From Bacteroidota bacterium (GTDB taxonomy: Bacteria > Bacteroidota > Bacteroidia > Bacteroidales > VadinHA17): a DNA stretch of 32,446 nt. The position numbers and the translations under genes were made by a program. The stretch covers positions 1 through 32,446 of the forward strand of contig JADFUQ010000112.1 of assembly GCA_015222065.1 (NCBI GenBank), given 5' to 3'. Of the stretch, positions 16,308 through 23,199 are shown piece by piece (positions within the stretch are counted from its first letter, which is position 1; the number at the start of each line of letters is the position of its first letter). The notes beneath the pieces were generated by a model. It was not told the origin of the DNA and ran no database searches. It worked only from the letters and a program-made list of their open reading frames with translations.

Positions 16308-18428
16308 TTATCCCATACTCATTTCAAGCAACACTTTTGAACCGGGCGATATTTTAGTACCCGGTGCAATTGATTGTTTCCAAACTTTACCATATCCTTT
16401 TATTTCCACTTTCAAAGCCATATTCTCAAGAATATATAGAGCATCCCTAAGTCCCATCTCTTTAACATTCGGCATTATTCCCTTGCGTATATCCAGTGGT
16501 TTTATCATGATAGTTGAATCTTGCTTGACCGTTGCTACCCATTTCGATGAGATATTTTCATTTGTTGTCGCTATATTAAATCGTTCAAAAACCAACTTCA
16601 GATCTTCAAGATTACCGTGCTTTGAATATGGAGGGTCATATGCTTCAGGTATATTCAAATATTGTTGTTCGTCCCGAAACAGGCTGGTGGCATAAACTTT
16701 ATCCGCAATTTCCTTAAAAACAGGTCCTGCAACCAGATTTCCATAGTAGATTGAACTGGTAGGAGAATTAATAACAACAATGCAGGAATATTTTGGATTC
16801 TCTGCCGGAAAATATCCTACAAAAGAAGCCTGGTATGATACTTCTGATCCCTGCTTATAACCATATTTTTCATTTGCAATCTGTGCAGTTCCTGTTTTTC
16901 CTGCTATTTTAAAGTTATCATTCCGGAGATTCTTAGCTGTCCCATTTTCAACAACACCCTCGAGTATTTCGCGGGCTTTCCGAATAGTTTCACCAGAACA
17001 GATTGAAGGATTTAATACTTTAGTATCAAACTTTCGTATTTTTTCCCCGTGGTACCTTATCTCCCTGACAAAACCCGGTTTTACCATTTTGCCATTATTA
17101 GCAACTGCATTATAGAATGTAAGTATCTGTAACGGTGTCATTCTAACTTCATATCCATGAGAAATCATGGGAAGACTTAGCCCCGACCAATACTTATCTC
17201 CCGGATATTGAATATACGGGCTCCCTTCGCCCTTGATTTCAACGTTAAGTTTTTCATTAAGACGCATAGCATAAAGCCTGTTAATAAACTGTCTTTCATG
17301 GCCTTTATAATTTTCATTGATTATTTTTGACATCCCTACGTTTGAAGATAACTCAAAGACCTGTTTGACTGTTATTTTTCCATATCCTCCTTTTTTGGTA
17401 TCTCTTATAGTTTTGTCGTAATACTGTATCTTCCCATTGCCGGTATCAATGGTATCATCCAGACTAACCACTTTGTCTTCCAGGGCAACCATAAGCGCGG
17501 GAAGTTTAAAAGTTGATCCGGGTTCAGTACTTTCGCCGATCCCATAATTGTATAATTCACGATACCTGCCCTCCTTATCCTTCTCCAGATTAACTATTGC
17601 TTTTACCTCACCTGTATGAACTTCCATAAGAATAGCAGTGCCATGATGTGCATTATGCCTGGAAAGTTGTTTATACAGGGCATGCTCAGCCACATCCTGC
17701 AGATTTATATCAATAGTTGTTACTACCTCATTACCATCACGTGGTTCCACTTCATTGTTAGTATTCACAGGCATCCAAACATTACCCGAGAGACGTTGCA
17801 TCAACCTGACTCCAACCACCCCTGAAAGCTCATGATCATACGCTCCTTCAATGCCAACCACATTTCCTGATCTTCCCTTTGTCAGATACCCTATTGTTCT
17901 GGATGCAAGCCCTATATGAGGCAATATTCTTTTATTTTCCTGAACATAAATAAATCCTCCTTTATAACGGCCACGTCTGAACAGGGGAAAAGCTTTCATC
18001 TCTTTCAGTTCATTATAATTCACTCCTTTTTTCAGTAAATGATATCTCTCTCCATTTTGCCTGGCTCGAATAATTTCACGCTTATAGGCAGCTTTTGATC
18101 TATCATTGAATAGTTTTGAAAAACAGAATGCCAGAGAGTCTATTTTTTTCGTGAATATTTCATCCGACATAGCAGTACTCATCAAATCCATCCTAATCTC
18201 ATAATATGGAACAGAACTGGCAAGCAGGCGACCATCATCAGCAAGAATATCCCCACGATTAGGATCGATGGTAACGTACTTCATATTATGTTCTTCAGCT
18301 TTTTCCTCCCATTTGCTGCCTTCAACATAAATAAGGAAAAACAATTTGCCTATTATACCTAATGAAAGAATAAAAATGCCAAGGTACACTACACCTACTC
18401 TCCAAACGATATGTTTTTTCAATGACAT
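16308..18428 (-). CDS. ftsI: Septal transpeptidase FtsI (PBP3-like) with PASTA domain
   Basis: FtsI is the class B penicillin-binding protein that cross-links septal peptidoglycan with FtsW. A single N-terminal membrane anchor lies at about residues 11-34. The pedestal/dimerisation domain follows, including IDPNRGDILADDGRLLA. The transpeptidase domain has the catalytic Ser305 in STFK (305-308), SSN at 361-363 and KTGTAQ at 511-516, so all three active-site motifs are intact. A single PASTA domain occupies roughly the last 70 residues (from GIMPNVKEMGLRDAL), as in many Bacteroidota and Firmicutes division PBPs and unlike E. coli FtsI. The protein has 706 residues. It starts 2 nt after the ftsL-like gene. 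Confidence 0.96.
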   Translation of the reverse strand: MSLKKHIVWRVGVVYLGIFILSLGIIGKLFFLIYVEGSKWEEKAEEHNMKYVTIDPNRGDILADDGRLLASSVPYYEIRMDLMSTAMSDEIFTKKIDSLAFCFSKLFNDRSKAAYKREIIRARQNGERYHLLKKGVNYNELKEMKAFPLFRRGRYKGGFIYVQENKRILPHIGLASRTIGYLTKGRSGNVVGIEGAYDHELSGVVGVRLMQRLSGNVWMPVNTNNEVEPRDGNEVVTTIDINLQDVAEHALYKQLSRHNAHHGTAILMEVHTGEVKAIVNLEKDKEGRYRELYNYGIGESTEPGSTFKLPALMVALEDKVVSLDDTIDTGNGKIQYYDKTIRDTKKGGYGKITVKQVFELSSNVGMSKIINENYKGHERQFINRLYAMRLNEKLNVEIKGEGSPYIQYPGDKYWSGLSLPMISHGYEVRMTPLQILTFYNAVANNGKMVKPGFVREIRYHGEKIRKFDTKVLNPSICSGETIRKAREILEGVVENGTAKNLRNDNFKIAGKTGTAQIANEKYGYKQGSEVSYQASFVGYFPAENPKYSCIVVINSPTSSIYYGNLVAGPVFKEIADKVYATSLFRDEQQYLNIPEAYDPPYSKHGNLEDLKLVFERFNIATTNENISSKWVATVKQDSTIMIKPLDIRKGIMPNVKEMGLRDALYILENMALKVEIKGYGKVWKQSIAPGTKISPGSKVLLEMSMG

Positions 18429-18430
18429 TG

Positions 18431-18820
18431 TTATTGTTCCTTTTCCTTTTCTATAACTATTTTGCTTGGAGGCTCAACCAGTTCTTCCAATCCCAGTTTT
18501 TTCTCCTGAACCATTCTGGCAACTTCAGATTGTTTACTTATGTACATCAGATCGGCAGCCGTTGTTATTGATTCAAATCTTAGCTCTTTCACTTCACGCT
18601 GTATTTTCACAGTTTCTCTTACAACACGTTCGGCATGGTAGCGATTGGCTATATACAGAATTGCAAGAAAGGTGAGAAAAATAATAAAAGGGACCTGTGT
18701 AACTACCCAGTTTCTGGTTAATACCGAACCATCAATCATGCTTTTTACAGAGAATTTTTTTTCTTCCCTGTAATCAGCAGGTTCATCAATAAAATCAATA
18801 TTTTTTCTATCATCATTCAT
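18431..18820 (-). CDS. ftsL: FtsL-like cell division protein
   Basis: This 129-residue bitopic protein has a ~50-residue charged cytoplasmic N-terminus, one membrane segment (about residues 43-60, VTQVPFIIFLTFLAILYIA) and a short periplasmic helical region likely to form a coiled coil (VRETVKIQREVKELRFESITTAADLM). This architecture and its place between rsmH and ftsI fit the FtsL family of Bacteroidota, which has little sequence similarity to E. coli FtsL. FtsL activates the FtsW-FtsI synthase. The gene is 14 nt after rsmH and 2 nt before ftsI. The identification rests mainly on synteny and topology. Confidence 0.88.
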   Translation of the reverse strand: MNDDRKNIDFIDEPADYREEKKFSVKSMIDGSVLTRNWVVTQVPFIIFLTFLAILYIANRYHAERVVRETVKIQREVKELRFESITTAADLMYISKQSEVARMVQEKKLGLEELVEPPSKIVIEKEKEQ

Positions 18821-18834
18821 ATTAACTCAAAAAC

Positions 18835-19731
18835 TCAAATTCTTTCAGCGATACGTAACTTTGCACTACGTGCTCTTTTATTCTTCAATATCTCGTTTTC
18901 ATCAGGTGTTATCACTTTTCGGTTAATTTGTTTAAATGGAACTTTAAAATTCCCATAGATATCTTTCTCTATGTTGCCGGTAAAATTGCCGGCCCTGATA
19001 AAATTCTTTACCAATCTGTCTTCAAGAGAATGATATGTAATTATGACCAGACGCGCACCAGTATCCATGATATCCACAGTTTGTTTTAACATTTGTTTAA
19101 GATTCTCCATTTCCCTGTTCACCTCTATCCTTAATGCCTGAAAAACTTTTGCCATAAATTTATTCTCTCCTTCACGACCAGTTAGCGGTTTCACCAAATT
19201 CACCAGATCAAAAACTCTTTCGATTTTTTTTGTTTTCCTGAATTCGTCAATCCTTCCGGCCAATTGACCTGATCTTCTGATCTCTCCATAATATCTGAAT
19301 ATCTCTGATAATTCCTCAACACTATATTCAGAAAGTATATCTATTGCGGTTTTTTTTGCTGCAGGATTCATTCTCATATCCAACATTGCATCATGGCGAA
19401 AAGAAAAGCCTCTTTCAGGAATATCTATCTGATGCGATGAGATACCCAGATCGGCTATTAATCCATCAATCCCGGGAACTCCATAGAATCGCAAATTGTT
19501 ACTTAAGAATCTGAAATTCTGTATCAGTAACTTAAATCTTTCATCCCTCAATGAATTAGCCATAGCATCAATATCAGCATCGAAAGCAACCAGGCGACCA
19601 TTCTTAAGATGACTTAGAATTTCTCTTGAATGTCCTCCGCCCCCAAAAGTTGCATCAACATAAATCCCGTCAGGTTTTATTTTCAATCCTTCAATGCTCT
19701 TATGTAAAAGAACCGGTATATGATATATCAT
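18835..19731 (-). CDS. rsmH: 16S rRNA m4C1402 methyltransferase RsmH (MraW)
   Basis: RsmH is the SAM-dependent enzyme methylating N4 of C1402 in 16S rRNA. The SAM-binding loop is VDATFGGGGHSREIL (about residues 25-39). Further family motifs are LIADLGISSHQID, RGFSFRHDAMLDMRMN and VITYHSLEDRLVK. The length of 298 residues is normal. Its ATG overlaps the mraZ stop codon in an ATGA-type 4-nt overlap, indicating translational coupling. Confidence 0.98.
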   Translation of the reverse strand: MIYHIPVLLHKSIEGLKIKPDGIYVDATFGGGGHSREILSHLKNGRLVAFDADIDAMANSLRDERFKLLIQNFRFLSNNLRFYGVPGIDGLIADLGISSHQIDIPERGFSFRHDAMLDMRMNPAAKKTAIDILSEYSVEELSEIFRYYGEIRRSGQLAGRIDEFRKTKKIERVFDLVNLVKPLTGREGENKFMAKVFQALRIEVNREMENLKQMLKQTVDIMDTGARLVIITYHSLEDRLVKNFIRAGNFTGNIEKDIYGNFKVPFKQINRKVITPDENEILKNKRARSAKLRIAERI

Positions 19732-20198
19732 TCTTCTTCAGGATCAACAAGTGAACCGCCCATAAGTTTCTCTGCCAGAGCCGGAAAATCTTTTATCTCT
19801 CCACCAGATATTTCATAGCTTTCTCTGGACCAGATCTCAATTTTTCCGTATTGTCCCGCGAGTATTACTTCCTTTTTTATCCCCGCAAATTCCAGCAATC
19901 TTTTTGGGATCAACATACGGTTATTACTATCCGGAACAATTTCAGTCGTACCCCTGTAGAAATTTCTTAGAAACTTGCTTTGTTCCTTATTGTAGGGATT
20001 AATACGACTACGAATTAATTTATTCTGCCGTTCCCACTCGTCCATTGGATAGAGTACAAGACATTTCTCAAAAATATCTTTCTTTATCACGAATCTGTCC
20101 TGCAATATTTTTGACATATGCTTTTTAAAGGCAGATGGAATTAAAATCCTACCTTTGGAATCAACTTTGCACGTATGGTCACCAATGAATGTTGACAT
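19728..20198 (-). CDS. mraZ: Transcriptional regulator MraZ
   Basis: MraZ is a DNA-binding protein with two tandem AbrB-like (MraZ) domains that represses or controls its own dcw operon by binding TGGG direct repeats. Both DxxxR motifs are present: DSKGR at residues 13-17 and DSNNR at 90-94, each followed by ILIP or MLIP. The length of 156 residues is usual. It is the first gene of the cluster, and 33 bp upstream of its ATG lie four 10-bp-spaced boxes that fit the known MraZ operator. Confidence 0.97.
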   Translation of the reverse strand: MSTFIGDHTCKVDSKGRILIPSAFKKHMSKILQDRFVIKKDIFEKCLVLYPMDEWERQNKLIRSRINPYNKEQSKFLRNFYRGTTEIVPDSNNRMLIPKRLLEFAGIKKEVILAGQYGKIEIWSRESYEISGGEIKDFPALAEKLMGGSLVDPEEE

Positions 20199-20512
20199 TT
20201 TACAGTATTAAAATTTGTAAAAATATACAATAATTTACCACAATTTACCACTTTTACCCATTTTTTCCCACTTTGTTAATAACTTTCGTCAAAATTTCCC
20301 ATTTTTTATGAATTATTGAGGTTTAATGAGTACTAATCAGTTGGTTTATTCCCTTTAAAAAGAGATTTACAAGAAAATTAGTAACTAATCAGCCGGCAGT
20401 CAACAGTCCCGTTTACAATTCTCTCATCATAATTTTGCAATATTTTTGCATATTTTTACACTCTTTAACCCTTTACTCATATAGCATGACCAATAGGAAA
20501 TAAAATTCAAAA
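20199..20512. promoter_or_regulatory. Divergent control region between mraZ and glsA
   Basis: This 314 bp non-coding A/T-rich region separates mraZ (-) from the acyltransferase gene (+). It contains the four MraZ boxes (20231-20270) and two related palindromic sites, ATGAGTACTAAT (20326-20337) and ATTAGTAACTAAT (20377-20389), each followed by CAG. Two plus-strand matches to the -7 consensus are also present, TAATTTTG (20430-20437) and TATTTTTG (20441-20448). Neither has a clear -33 element. No heptamer array occurs here, unlike the other long gaps. Confidence 0.6.
20231..20270 (-). promoter_or_regulatory. MraZ operator: four 10-bp direct repeats
   Basis: On the minus strand, reading toward mraZ, the sequence is TGGGAAAAAA, TGGGTAAAAG, TGGTAAATTG, TGGTAAATTA: four boxes with exactly 10 bp periodicity. 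Established MraZ operators consist of three or four TGGGN direct repeats with 5-nt spacers, so the spacing matches exactly. The two boxes nearer the gene have degenerated to TGGT. The site lies 33-72 bp upstream of the mraZ ATG, as expected for autoregulation. Confidence 0.85.
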
Positions 20513-21361
20513 ATGAAAAATGAAGAAAAACGAACTGAGGCGTTTTATATTGATATTGAGAAGGTAATTTCAGATAAAAATCCACGGTTACTTAAATTGT
20601 TACCTGCATTTCTGATCCGGTATCTGAAAAAGATCATCCATCAGGATGAGCTTAATGAATTCCTTAAATTATATGGAGATTTGCCGGGTCTTGATTTTAT
20701 CCATGAGGGTTTAAAATACATGGAAACAAAATATAAAGTGAAAGGATTGGAAAATTTACCTAAGGAAGGACGGTATTTATTTGCATCGAATCATCCATTG
20801 GGGGGACTTGACGGGTTAGTTTTCATCCACGAAGTAGGCAAAATCTGGCCCCGGCTAAAATTTCCCGTCAATGATCTTTTAATGAATATAAAGAATCTTG
20901 ATCCCATTTTCCTTCCTATAAATAAACATGGAAAACAGGATAAGCAAGCTGTTATACAAATTGAAAAATCATACGCTTCAGATGATCAAATCCTCTATTT
21001 CCCTGCAGGTTTATGTTCCAGAAAAAAGAAAGGGAAAATTGAAGACCTTGAATGGAAAAAGCATTTTATTACCAAAGCCGTAAAACATAAGAGGGATATT
21101 GTCCCCGTGCATTTCACAGGCCGCAATTCCAATTTCTTTTATAATCTTGCCAACCTTAGGGTTTTGCTGGGAATAAAAGCCAATATTGAAATGATTTACC
21201 TGGCTGATGAAATGTTTAAACAAAAAAATAAGAAAATCACTGTCAGGTTTGGGGAACCAATATCATACAGAATGTTTGACAAAACATTATCCCCTCAAGC
21301 ATGGGCGGTTAAGGTAAAAAAGATCGTGTATTCTCTTGGTGAAGGAAATGACACATTCTAA
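20513..21361 (+). CDS. glsA: Lysophospholipid-acyltransferase-like protein, probable GlsA
   Basis: This 282-residue membrane-associated acyltransferase belongs to the PlsC/LPLAT superfamily. The catalytic histidine motif is NHPLGGLDG, with His94 and Asp100. It has five residues between His and Asp rather than the four of the classic HX4D box, as in relatives that carry NHPxGGxDG. A second acyl-acceptor motif YFPAG occurs at residues 162-166, followed by a basic patch (SRKKKGK). In Bacteroides, GlsA O-acylates N-acyl glycine made by GlsB to form glycine lipids. A GlsB-like gene follows downstream on the same strand, which supports the assignment. Without that context it could only be called a generic 1-acylglycerol-3-phosphate-type acyltransferase. 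Confidence 0.8.
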   Translation: MKNEEKRTEAFYIDIEKVISDKNPRLLKLLPAFLIRYLKKIIHQDELNEFLKLYGDLPGLDFIHEGLKYMETKYKVKGLENLPKEGRYLFASNHPLGGLDGLVFIHEVGKIWPRLKFPVNDLLMNIKNLDPIFLPINKHGKQDKQAVIQIEKSYASDDQILYFPAGLCSRKKKGKIEDLEWKKHFITKAVKHKRDIVPVHFTGRNSNFFYNLANLRVLLGIKANIEMIYLADEMFKQKNKKITVRFGEPISYRMFDKTLSPQAWAVKVKKIVYSLGEGNDTF

Positions 21362-21393
21362 CAACCTAAAGTTAAGTGTTATAAGTTATTGTT

Positions 21394-21415
21394 GCTTTTA
21401 GCTATTAGCTGTTAG
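21394..21415 (+). repeat. GCTNTTA heptamer array (3 units)
   Basis: GCTTTTA, GCTATTA and GCTGTTA stand in exact 7-bp register, 33 bp downstream of the glsA stop codon. The same word family occurs at 26298-26330 (same strand) and, inverted, at 26730-26764. Confidence 0.7.
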
Positions 21416-21460
21416 CAAGTTAACACGCTTTTTCATTAATCCAATCTTCTCCTGTAAAAT

Positions 21461-21486
21461 AATGACTTCGTCATTTCGCCTGCGAA
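21461..21486. repeat. Twin hairpins
   Basis: AATGAC-TTC-GTCATT (21461-21475) is followed at once by TTCGC-CT-GCGAA (21475-21486). Flanking ATAAT and ATTAT can close an outer stem around both, giving a small three-way structure. There is no T-tract, so an intrinsic terminator is unlikely. Confidence 0.5.
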
Positions 21487-21599
21487 TTATACTGGGCTTA
21501 CACGAAGCTTGTTTTAGTTAAGTTGTTAAATGGTTGAATGCCTCTTCACACTGCAACATTGCATCACCGCAACACTACATCACAATTTTTTTTTCTGCT

Positions 21600-21855
21600 A
21601 TTCCATCTTTCCACTATTCCATTATTCCACTATTCCATCTTTCCATTATTCCAACATTCCATTATTCCAACATTCCATTCTTCCATCTTTCCACTATTCC
21701 ATCTTTCCATTATTCCAACATTCCATTCTTCCATCTTTCCATCTTTCCACTATTCCATTATTCCACTATTCCACTATTCCATTATTCCACTATTCCATTA
21801 TTCCATTCTTCCATCTTTCCACTATTCCATCATTCCATCTTTCCACTATTCCAAA
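21600..21855 (+). repeat. Degenerate octamer array, 32 units of HTTCCAHY
   Basis: The block divides into 32 consecutive 8-bp units, for example ATTCCATC, TTTCCACT, ATTCCATT and ATTCCAAC, with no insertion or deletion across 256 bp. TTCCA is nearly invariant. Variation is confined to the first base and the last two bases (the final unit ends AA). Neighbouring units are not independent: units ending ACT are always followed by one starting with A, and units ending ATC are nearly always followed by one starting with T. No spacers are present, so it is not a CRISPR. Confidence 0.92.
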
Positions 21856-21929
21856 ATAACCAACTCAGCCTTACTTATTCTACATTTTATCTGTATCTTT
21901 ACTTTCCAATAAAATAATTGATTATTTCA

Positions 21930-22877
21930 ATGGAAGCTATTACTCGATCCGTACCACGGGAAAAACTAATAAAAGAGCTTACCTCTGAACGGTTTATCCG
22001 TAAAACCAATTACGGTGACAATGAAGTTTATATTTTCACACATCATGACTCACCAATGCTTATGCAGGAGGTTGGCAGGTTAAGGGAAATGGCTTTCAGA
22101 CTTGCGGGAGGAGGTACAGGGGAAAAAATTGATATTGATGAAATGGACACCCGGGAAGATCCATATCAGCAATTAATTGTCTGGAATCCGGAAGATCAGG
22201 AGATATTAGGGGGTTATCGTTTTTATAAATGCATAGATGCGAAAAAGAATGATTTTGATATTGATAAATTATCAACATCTCATTATTTCAATTTCTCTGA
22301 AAAATTCATTAAAGAGTATCTTCCTCACATGATTGAACTGGGTCGTTCCTTTGTGCAACCTTTTTCTACTTCCGGTAAAAGAAGAAAAAGCTTATTTGCT
22401 CTTGACAATCTCTGGGATGGTTTAGGAGCACTTGTAATTGACAACCCCGGAATGCGTTATTTCTTCGGAAAAGTAACCATGTATCCGCATTTCGACAGGT
22501 TTGCAAGGGATATGATCTTGTATTTCCTCTACAAATACTTTGGAGATCCTGAAAAACTGGCAACTCCTATAGATCCTATGCCTCTTGACCTGGAAAGAGA
22601 GGAGATCACTTCTATATTGACCGGCAAAGATTATATCGAAGATTACAAGTTACTTTCCCAACATGTTCGAAAATTGGGTGAAAATGTCCCGCCTTTAATT
22701 AACTCTTATATGAACCTATCTCCAACAATGAAGACCTTTGGTACTATTATCAATAATGATTTTGGCAATGTAGAGGAAACCGGGATAATGATCACGCTCA
22801 AAGACATGTATATCTCGAAAGTGAACAGGCATCTGGCTTCTTACCGGGAAGATTACCAGTTACCTTCGCATGAATAA
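21930..22877 (+). CDS. glsB: GNAT-like N-acyltransferase, probable GlsB
   Basis: This 315-residue protein is related to the OlsB/hemolysin-like acyltransferases (acetyltransferase_5 family). Family features seen are the region REMAFRLAGGGTGEKIDID, the core beta strand QLIVWNPEDQEILGGYRFYK and the ELGRSFVQP motif. In Bacteroides, GlsB N-acylates glycine with a 3-hydroxy fatty acid, and GlsA then O-acylates the product. The adjacent GlsA-like gene supports this role. I take the ATG at 21930. A TTG 12 nt upstream would add four residues. The reading frame starts 75 bp after the octamer array. The ortholog assignment is inferred from family and context. Confidence 0.82.
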   Translation: MEAITRSVPREKLIKELTSERFIRKTNYGDNEVYIFTHHDSPMLMQEVGRLREMAFRLAGGGTGEKIDIDEMDTREDPYQQLIVWNPEDQEILGGYRFYKCIDAKKNDFDIDKLSTSHYFNFSEKFIKEYLPHMIELGRSFVQPFSTSGKRRKSLFALDNLWDGLGALVIDNPGMRYFFGKVTMYPHFDRFARDMILYFLYKYFGDPEKLATPIDPMPLDLEREEITSILTGKDYIEDYKLLSQHVRKLGENVPPLINSYMNLSPTMKTFGTIINNDFGNVEETGIMITLKDMYISKVNRHLASYREDYQLPSHE

Positions 22878-22882
22878 CACCT

Positions 22883-22930
22883 ACTGGTTGCTGGTTGCTG
22901 GTTACTGGTTACTGGTTACTGGTTACTGGT
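22883..22930 (+). repeat. RCTGGTT heptamer array (7 units)
   Basis: ACTGGTT, GCTGGTT, GCTGGTT, then four ACTGGTT units (the last truncated by one base) lie in exact register, starting 5 bp after the glsB stop codon. It is the reverse complement of the AACCAGY array at 4279-4310. Confidence 0.88.
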
Positions 22931-22935
22931 CTGAC

Positions 22936-23054
22936 CTTGAACTTTGAACCTTGAACTCTTTTCTTCTCTCATCTCTCATCTCTCATCTCTTTCTTCCTCT
23001 TCCTACTCAACTTACTCAACTACTCAAACATTCTTCAAACCTCAAACCTCAAAC
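22936..23054 (+). repeat. Serial heptamer mini-arrays
   Basis: Three further 7-bp words follow each other: YTTGAAC x3 at 22936-22956, CTCTCAT x3 at 22966-22986 and YTCAAAC x3 at 23034-23054. Less regular ACTCAA words occur between the last two. Each array keeps exact 7-bp phase, and most tolerate only a purine or pyrimidine transition at one position. Confidence 0.8.
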
Positions 23055-23117
23055 AATATTATAACTTTCTCTTTTCCCTTCATTCAATATTTTCATAATT
23101 AAAAAAAATAAGAAATA

Positions 23118-23148
23118 CTTGATAAATAAAAAACTTATTATACATTTG
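23118..23148 (+). promoter_or_regulatory. tetR-efflux operon promoter
   Basis: CTTG at 23118-23121 and TACATTTG at 23141-23148 are separated by 19 bp. This fits the Bacteroidota promoter (-33 TTTG/TTG, 19-21 bp, -7 TAnnTTTG) with an exact -7 match. The predicted start of transcription falls just before or within the operator at 23157-23171, about 45 bp upstream of the tetR ATG. Confidence 0.65.
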
Positions 23149-23156
23149 CATAAAAT

Positions 23157-23171
23157 ATGACTACTGGTCAT
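23157..23171. promoter_or_regulatory. Palindromic TetR operator candidate
   Basis: ATGAC-TACTG-GTCAT is a perfect 5-bp inverted repeat with a 5-bp centre. It lies 9 bp downstream of the -7 box and 28 bp upstream of the tetR ATG. Its position over the predicted transcription start is where a TetR-type autorepressor would bind. The link to the adjacent regulator is inferred. Confidence 0.65.
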
Positions 23172-23199
23172 GTATTAAACTAACGTATATTATATTGTT

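Larger units (their letters stand above)
21362..21929. other. Repeat-filled gap between the two acyltransferase genes
   Basis: No gene is supported here. In order it contains a GCTNTTA heptamer array (21394-21415), two adjacent perfect hairpins (21461-21486), a stretch of CACTGCAACA/CACCGCAACAC words near 21549-21580 that are the reverse complement of the first bases of the window, and the large octamer array at 21600-21855. The open frames seen in all three forward frames across the array result from the lack of stop triplets in the repeat. Confidence 0.75.
22878..23199. other. Chain of heptamer arrays leading into the tetR promoter
   Basis: This 322 bp has no gene. From the left it carries RCTGGTT x7 (22883-22930), YTTGAAC x3 (22936-22956), CTCTCAT x3 (22966-22986), words such as CTACTCAA and CTTACTCAA (23003-23027), and YTCAAAC x3 (23034-23054). 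An A/T-rich part with the tetR promoter and operator follows. At least four different 7-bp words therefore follow one another in one gap. Confidence 0.8.

Noticed and set aside
20430-20448. Firm promoter call for glsA
   Set aside because: Two -7-like boxes exist (TAATTTTG, TATTTTTG), but neither has a -33 element at 19-21 bp, and A/T-rich DNA produces such matches by chance. Reported only as part of the control region.
21600-21855. CRISPR array
   Set aside because: Units are only 8 bp, contiguous, without unique spacers, and no cas genes are nearby.
21530-21917. Three overlapping forward open frames (109-127 codons) rich in Phe-His-Tyr-Ser-Ile-Pro
   Set aside because: They are the three translations of the octamer array. 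An 8-bp unit without stop triplets leaves all frames open and gives the same eight-residue period in each. No start signal or family match.
21918-21929. TTG start for the GlsB-like gene
   Set aside because: The ATG 12 nt downstream begins MEAITRSVPREKL and is the more probable start. The extra four residues add nothing recognisable.
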